DNA from: Chlamydoabsidia padenii
Taxonomy: Eukaryota > Mucoromycota > Mucoromycetes > Mucorales > Cunninghamellaceae
Length of the DNA stretch: 64,000 bases
Assembly (NCBI GenBank): GCA_025330725.1
Contig: JAIWND010000005.1
Coordinates: 1,240,001-1,304,000 of the forward strand
Reading direction: 5' to 3'
The notes under the pieces were generated by a model that saw only the letters and a program-made list of their open reading frames with translations, made no database searches and had not been told where the DNA came from. This document shows positions 57,975 through 64,000 of the stretch, piece after piece; the first letter of the stretch is position 1; each line of letters starts with the position of its first letter. A program made the translations under genes and the position numbers.

Positions 57975-59090
57975 CTAGAATTGTTCGTCACCTTCTTCCT
58001 TTTCCCGCAAGTTCATGATTTCCAATTGTCCTTTTCCTCTTGAATCACTTGAGACGATGTCGTTGATAATACGATATTTTCCAGGATCCACCAATGCAAT
58101 CTAAATAATGCAATATGTATGTGTGTTAGTCCAAATCAATAGTGTGTTTTTTGTTCCCCCAAATCCATGCCTTACCAATTCGATTTCATCCGCTTCAAAG
58201 TCTTCTTCTTCAGTTGATGTGACCAAGGGGATAATCTTTTCTTTAAGCACCTTTTTAGATTCCTTGCCTTGTGGGAGAGTAATACGGACACGCATTTGAG
58301 CACGTTGAATGGGTAATAGTTGTTTTTCTTGTAATTGTTTGATCACATCAAGAGCCTATGAGAGAGAAAAGTCCAGTCAGAATTGTGATATAACTTGTTA
58401 TTTCTGTCTTTACCTGTGATTTTGAGCTTCGTTTGGGATTAACGCTCAAATGCAAGTCTTGCATGGCCTTTTCGATCATAGTGACAGTGTAAGGTCGTTT
58501 TGTTTGAGGGTTGACGCAGTTATCCGTTACAATATTAGCAATATCCTTCCACATGGATTCCAGTTGGTTTGTTCGTTCCTTTTCCGCAACTTGTAGTTCG
58601 CCTTTTTTGAGAATCTAGTAGACAAATAACATTAGATTCCTTCCTTCAGCACTCCACTTGTTTTATATTATTATTTACCTCTTGAATGACTTTATCCACA
58701 TCGTCTGTCTTGAAGCACTTGTTCAGATCATCCTTACTTGCCACCTGACCTTTAGAGACATTTAAAAAGACATTGTGGATCTGGAGGACTTCGTCAAGAT
58801 CGGTTTCCCTATAAACAGGGACAATAAGTATCAGAATCGAGTCAGTTTTAGTTTTAAATATGAATTAAAAACATATATTCCATAACACTTACACATTGGT
58901 GCGCCATTCCATCACCTTGTTCTTGTAGCAAGCAAGTTCAAATCTTTTCCCACCCTTTCGTAGTCTCACCACAGACACATTAGTTAGCCTATGAGATAAA
59001 AGACAAAAGTGTTAATAAAAGTATACAAATGTTGATAGCATTCCTATAAAGACTTTACTTGATTTGTGAGTTGGGTTGTTGGATGGGCAT
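57975..59090 (-). CDS. SDO1: Ribosome maturation protein SBDS / Sdo1
   Basis: Six exons (59090-59059, 58988-58893, 58808-58679, 58614-58414, 58355-58176, 58100-57975) give 254 aa, the normal length. It opens [20 protein letters not shown] and continues [17 protein letters not shown], the FYSH domain. [17 protein letters not shown], then [19 protein letters not shown] and [22 protein letters not shown] form the central domain. [11 protein letters not shown] and [10 protein letters not shown] mark the C-terminal domain. With the GTPase Efl1 it removes Tif6/eIF6 from new 60S subunits. The promoter has A40 (59134-59173) and the recurrent element at 59193-59207, which is also the first part of repeat R2. 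Confidence 0.96.
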
Positions 59091-59133
59091 TATACAATAT
59101 TTACAAATGGATTGAAGAAAAGAGGAAAGGAAG

Positions 59134-59174
<41 letters not shown>

Positions 59175-59192
59175 GCCGCAGAGTATAAATAT

Positions 59193-59207
59193 TTTAAATC
59201 CCGCTTT
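59193..59207 (+). promoter_or_regulatory. Recurrent promoter element (SBDS / R2)
   Basis: TTTTAAATCCCGCTT; AAGCGGGATTTAAAA on the SBDS coding strand, about 103 bp before its ATG. The same word begins the divergent R2 cassette. Confidence 0.45.
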
Positions 59208-59724
59208 CAGAACCTTTGAGTAAATTTAATTTTTTGTCGATTAGGGCAAACTTTAGCCCGAGTGGCTTCCTATAGGCTTCATCTCATTAATGCGAACTAT
59301 GATGGCCAATGTCCTGTATAAGATTGTTATAATTTGACAATGCATGGGTTTTGATTATCTGATTTTTTCTTTTTCACACCATATAAAAGAGCTTTTTAAA
59401 TTCTTTTCAGCTTTCCTTGGGGATACCCACCCCTTTAACAACTTGTCAGTCAATTCTTGGATGAGAATATGGCTGGCACCCCTCTTTTGAGAAGGATGGG
59501 TACGGGGCTTCGGCCAACGGTAAGTGAAAAATAAAAGGAAACCACATAATTCCCATATAATATTAACTGATATTTCATCCTCCGCTTATTCGACGAAAAA
59601 TTCAAGTTACCCAGAACCTTTAACTAGGGCTAGGTTCTCGGCCAGTCGTTCAATTGAGTATATCCCTACTTTTACAAAAACTGTTAAACTCCTTTTGTTC
59701 TATGGACAACAGAAATAAATATTA
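59193..59724 (+). repeat. R2 cassette, copy 2: promoter plus 17-codon first exon
   Basis: Plus-strand partner of 31211-31695. Order: recurrent element, GAGTAAATTT, a shared 180-bp block, TATAAAAG (59392-59399), ATG at 59469, 17 open codons (MAGTPLLRRMGTGLRPT) to 59519, then a GTAAGT donor. About 60 bp further, at TTCATCCTCC, the two copies diverge, and both end with ACAGAAATAAATATTA (here 59709-59724). The three acceptor-like AG sites tested after the donor give stops within seven codons. It may be a short divergent gene sharing the SBDS promoter, or a duplicated gene 5' end. Confidence 0.8.
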
Positions 59725-60967
59725 TGAAAGCTGGATTGTTGTTGATTGAATATTTATTAGGCAACTAGATGATCTGTTTGGTTCATCCATGATAGCGGGA
59801 TTTCAAGTTTGGGAAAGCCTTGTATGCGGTGAGCAAGAAAGGGCTATGATAAATGATATTGCTAAAAACAATATATTTGTCTTGCATAAGAAATAATACA
59901 TTGATGAGCGTAAGAATATACATCCCTTTGCGAAAATGACATGGCCATCAAATTTTGGGTACCTGATTGCCGTCATCAATATATTGAAACCCCGTACGTT
60001 TGACGTTTTCAGCTGTATGTAGTACTGCATGAAGTTTCTGGATCCCCTGTAAACATTTTCTCTGTCTAGTCGGGTATCACTCATTGGTACCAAAAAAAAC
60101 GTTTATTATTTTTAAATGTATCGGGATGAGTCTATAGGATCATGCTCAAAAGGGCAAGGAATTTGTAACAACGGAACGAAGAAAGAGGGAAAAGTGAGTT
60201 AATGAGGCGGATCACGGGAGATCATCAAGTGGGAGTTTAATATTTGCAACCCCGCCCTCAGACTTGCAGGCAAATCTTTGGTGATGACCAAGTTTTGGCG
60301 GTGAAATCGGGTGAGAGAGTCCGTGCATAGGTCCCATGATGATAGTCCTTCTGTACTCGCATACGATTGCTTGTGTCATGACTAGAGGACAAATTGAAGC
60401 ACCGGTAGGGAGGCAAGTTCTCGAATGATGATTTCTTTTTAACATGAGACTTTTGAGTCATTCATCCTTTCATGCTGACTTGATTCACAAGCATAGCCCG
60501 ACCTTTGCAAGCACAAAGGCACGTTTGTGATTAGAATGACTTGCAAAAAGTTCCTCAGGTATGATCATAACAGATCATGGACAGGCCACGGTCGGTATTG
60601 TAAAAAATGTAACTCAGAAATAATTTCATTGGCCGAACGAATTAGCTGGAGATTACTTTTCTTTTTTTCTTTTTCCTTCCCTCTTCTTTCTTTCGAACCC
60701 TTTCTCATTCCCAATTTGTCATTCTCACTTTTGCCAAAGGCTGTCATAAAAAGTATGTTGATAAACTTGGAAAAGTCATTATTCATTACTTGGGATCATT
60801 AATCATAACCTCATGGGTTTCTTGATTGGTGTTTCACCTAAAAGATGATATTTTAAACTGGTACTGATCTTTTTTATTCTCTTTATTGAATCTAGTCAAC
60901 CAAACCATCGGGTGCTACTTCTTGATCTTGATATCCAGTAACGTGCTTGTAGGAAATCAAGCTGACC
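59725..60967. other. 1.2-kb intergenic region upstream of RasGAP
   Basis: No gene supported. Motif words AGCGGGATTTCAAGT (59794-59808) and TTGCAACCCCGCCC (60243-60256) occur. A stretch near 60595-60650 has coding-like composition with C-x-x-C (YCKKCN) but is short and isolated. Confidence 0.5.
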
Positions 60968-61233
60968 ATGGGTCCTGACACGAAGCTTATCTTAAGTTTG
61001 GTGAACCGTATCACCGTTCGTGTAAGTCCATACTAACCATTGTTGTTTACTGTATTCACCAGACTCATCTCTCCCTCCCTTCTCATGATCCTCATATCTA
61101 CTATAGTTACCAAGCAATAGCGGTAAAAAATTAGACTCTCTAGAAAACGATCCTCTTGTCCAACAAACGTAAGTTAAATCAACAGCCAAGGTGTCATGTA
61201 GGATTGTGGAAATACATAGTAACCAATTGTATT

Positions 61234-61266
<33 letters not shown>

Positions 61267-64000
61267 ATCTTATGAATAGGGGTAAGTGGGGTCCAACATA
61301 ATGGAGGGAGAAGAACATAAAGATATATTGAAGTACTAACCCTACTTTGTATGTTAGTCGCTGCACTTATTGACCTGTCCAAGTATCGACTACCAACAAT
61401 TGCCAGTACTATTGTTACAGTAATTGAAAATATTTGCAAGGTAATGAATAATAACATGATCTATTTATAACGAATAATGAATATGGGGTTTTGACAATAA
61501 CTGCTTACTCCTTTTTTTTTTTTCTGTGCGTGCGTGTGTGTGTTGCTCTAGTCCCCTTCGATCACGGACGAATATATACCTTATGATGTCCTCCAATCTC
61601 AACTCTTCCTCCTCCGTATGTTCTCAGCGTGCCTCCAACATCACTGGCAATTCGTACGGAAAACTAATAATAATAATAATAATAATAATAAACCTTCTGG
61701 CATCAACGAAAACATTCACCATATGACATCAGACACCAGTAGTAATCACAGCAATACGACAAACGGAATGCCTAAATCGACAAGTGACGGTGCTTTGCCC
61801 TCTGAACTTCAAGATCCACCTCCATTGGAAGAAGGTCTGGCCAAGTATATTGTATCCATCATGTCTCGATTTATGCATCAAATGTCATTTATGGAAGAAC
61901 GCGAAAACAGCACATCTCATACAACAAACATCTCTCGAACCGAATATTATACATCGACCAGTGTTGCCAGCATATCATCTGATATCATCATCGACATTTA
62001 CAAGGCGGCCAGCAGGGTTATCTTTTATATCAGTGCAAGTAATTGGCATATCATGTTTATCAAGATCAAGACTCGGATTATATACCTCACAACGACATTA
62101 GACGAGAACCCAAATTTTGCCGATCTTCGCTTATTGGAATGCTGTGCACTCAACTCAAAACGACTCAGTGCTATTCTTGTTGGTAAGAAATTGAAAAAGT
62201 ACAAAATGGTGTTTTACATTCCACTAACCCTTTCTTTTTATACATACTTCATGATCACAATTAGAATTCTGTACTGCCTTTTTGCATTTGAAGAAACCTG
62301 CTCAATTAATGGCTGCTGTGGTGCTTCGACATGCGATCTGGAGCTGGATCGAAACCTATCCCATGGAATTTATTCGACTTTGCCAAAGCCAGAAACGTTT
62401 GGAAGGTGGTCCAGAAATACTATTCGACATATGCAATACATTAGCTGACACAACTAGGAAAAAGGCGATCTTTTGGCCCTTACAAACCATGTTATTGATC
62501 CTGTGTCCTGATCTTTTGTTGGCGGCTACTGTTTCTGAGAGCCGTGGTATCAATACTAAAAAGGTAAAGTAAAAACAAAAAAAAGACATGCGGGCCAGAG
62601 TAATACATGATCACTAACGAAACTTTATATTTGTAGACTGTATTTTTGGCCGCTTTACGAAAATCATTAAAAGGTGGTCGTACTGCTGATCTTGCTGCCA
62701 TTTGTTACGTCGATATCTGTAAAGCCGCCACCTATGTACCAAAAGACATGTCCATCGCCCTTCGTCATATTGTACCCGACATTGAAAGCGAACTCAAACA
62801 AAAACTCTTCGACATACAGCAACCATTAATAGCCGACAGCTTGGTATCAAATCTTGGAATCATTATTGACCACCGATGTCTATTGGCCGATTGTTTGGTG
62901 GCGATGTTTCGACTCAACCCTCGGAATGTCCTTCGAAGTCTCTTCCCGGTTTGTCTCTCTGAACGTGCTCCAACTTTATTCAAGATGAGCTTGGTAAAAG
63001 CTTGTCTTGCCATCACTTCTGAAGAATATGGGTTACCATGGAATCCTACCTCTGCTGCACTCTATGATCTGATGGGTGGTCCGCTTCGAAAACTTTTATT
63101 GGATGTGACCAGCCGTGAGGCCGCTGCCAAGTCTGAAATCAGTAGTCTTACCAACTCCACCACAGGCAGGAAAACCAACATCATCAGCGCGGCGACCGAC
63201 AAGAAAAAGAAGGAAGTCTCACAACGTAACGATGGTGGGAATGATCGGCTGGAACTGATATTGGACTTGTTGCGACTTTATCAAAATGACCCTATGCTGG
63301 CGATTCGTGGTGACTCTGAAGATCGATTTGAACAAAATGCTGCAACTATGGTGTCGATGGCAAACTGTCTCCGGGAAAACAGTACAGTGGTACGGGATGC
63401 TGCTGCTGAATGTCTCTTCAAATTACACTCTCCGGAGGCTATTACTGAATGGGGGGAAAGTGATCAATTTATGGAAGCTTTTTGGAAAATCTCATCTCAA
63501 ATTGTATTCACCGTTGCCAAACAACTATTGGACAGCCGGGAACGAAACGATAGTTTGAAGAAACTATTGGATCTATTAAAAAGGCTCTTGATATGTCGGA
63601 ATGACTTTTTAACATTACATCAGGTAATAAGGAAAAAAAAAAATTGGGATGCTGAAAAGAGTCAACTACTTACACTTTTAGTTTGCTATCATAACTAGGA
63701 TATCACTATGCATGGATCTGATGTACGTGAAAGGTTACAGGCTTCCATTGGTTTAGAAGTTGCTCTTTTGGTATTACTATGTTCTGCTGATCCTGACATT
63801 TGTACTGCTGCCATGACCTGCTTTGGACATCTCTGTATGGAAGCACAAATAACTGAAAGCACCGAAGATCCTCGCCAAGCATCATTAACCATTGTTGAAA
63901 ACCTTCCGATATATGTTGAAATGACCTCGAACACGGGTATTGTCGCTGGGCGTAAATCTCAACAAAAACGAATACGGCGATTACTGCGAATGATGACCCA
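60968..64000 (+). CDS. Neurofibromin/Ira-type RasGAP, N-terminal part
   Basis: The 5' part of a large gene, cut by the window end. Exons: 60968-61021, 61107-61168, a predicted 2-nt microexon 61280-61281, 61358-61440, 61552-62182, 62265-62563, 62637-63623, 63699 onward. The start MGPDTKLILSLVNRITVRLP followed by LIDLSKYRLPTIASTIVTVI parallels the N-terminus of NF1, and the following helical-repeat sequence (LLECCALNSKRLSAILV, IVPDIESELKQKLFD, RLLICRNDFLTLHQDITMHG) fits NF1/Ira. The Ras-GAP domain would lie beyond the window. These proteins switch Ras off. A (AAT)n repeat encodes eight Asn near 61663. Without the microexon the frame breaks. Confidence 0.85.
61238..61264. repeat. (TA)n microsatellite in RasGAP intron
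   Basis: About 13 TA units within the intron after exon 2, 16 bp upstream of the predicted microexon. Confidence 0.85.

Overview
This is a eukaryotic, almost certainly fungal, chromosome segment. The genes are intron-rich, with short (about 50-110 bp) GT-AG introns. The intergenic DNA is AT-rich and carries many long A/T homopolymers. Gene content points to an early-diverging fungus of the Mucoromycota (Mucorales-like): a true Rac1 GTPase, a TSTD2/TrhO-type rhodanese, a dynactin p62 subunit, a neurofibromin-type RasGAP and an FlbA/Sst2-type RGS protein. The species is not determined. No tRNA, rRNA or CRISPR array was seen.

Layout. 0.4-10 kb: rhodanese (+), mitochondrial-type NDP kinase (+), Rac1 (-), a CaMKK/Ssp1-type kinase (-) and, divergently, a PA-TM-RING E3 ligase (+). 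10-23 kb: DEP-RGS protein (-), type II membrane protein (+), ArfGAP1/Gcs1 (-), Yvc1-like channel (-), monocarboxylate-type MFS transporter (-). 23-27 kb: a gene-poor stretch of decayed repeats, an inverted repeat and a pseudogene-like duplication. 27-46 kb: adenylosuccinate synthase (+), sterol/diacylglycerol acyltransferase (+), SET protein (-), Yos1 (+), dynactin p62 (-), an unknown protein (-), two tandem secreted lipases (-), an unknown disordered protein (-). 46-59 kb: NAD-isocitrate dehydrogenase subunit 1 (+), double-RRM protein (+), Mon1 (+), a Helitron remnant, SBDS/Sdo1 (-). 61-64 kb: the 5' part of a neurofibromin/Ira-type RasGAP (+), cut by the window end.

The genes are mostly independent housekeeping and signalling genes. 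Several belong to related processes: membrane traffic (ArfGAP1, Yos1, Mon1, PA-TM-RING), GTPase or G-protein signalling (Rac1, RGS, NF1-like GAP) and mitochondrial or purine metabolism (NDPK, IDH1, ADSS). The lipase pair is a recent-looking tandem duplication.

The most interesting signals are not genes. (1) A short element close to G-C-CGGGATTTGAA, or its complement TTCAAATCCCGC, recurs about 70-240 bp upstream of most start codons, with a bias in orientation. (2) A roughly 0.5 kb promoter-plus-first-exon cassette is present twice, 28 kb apart, in opposite orientations. (3) The RasGAP gene stays in frame only if a 2-nt microexon is used. (4) Both lipases have a first coding exon that is just the ATG. 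(5) The two RRM domains are encoded by duplicated exon sets with a 154-nt exon in each.
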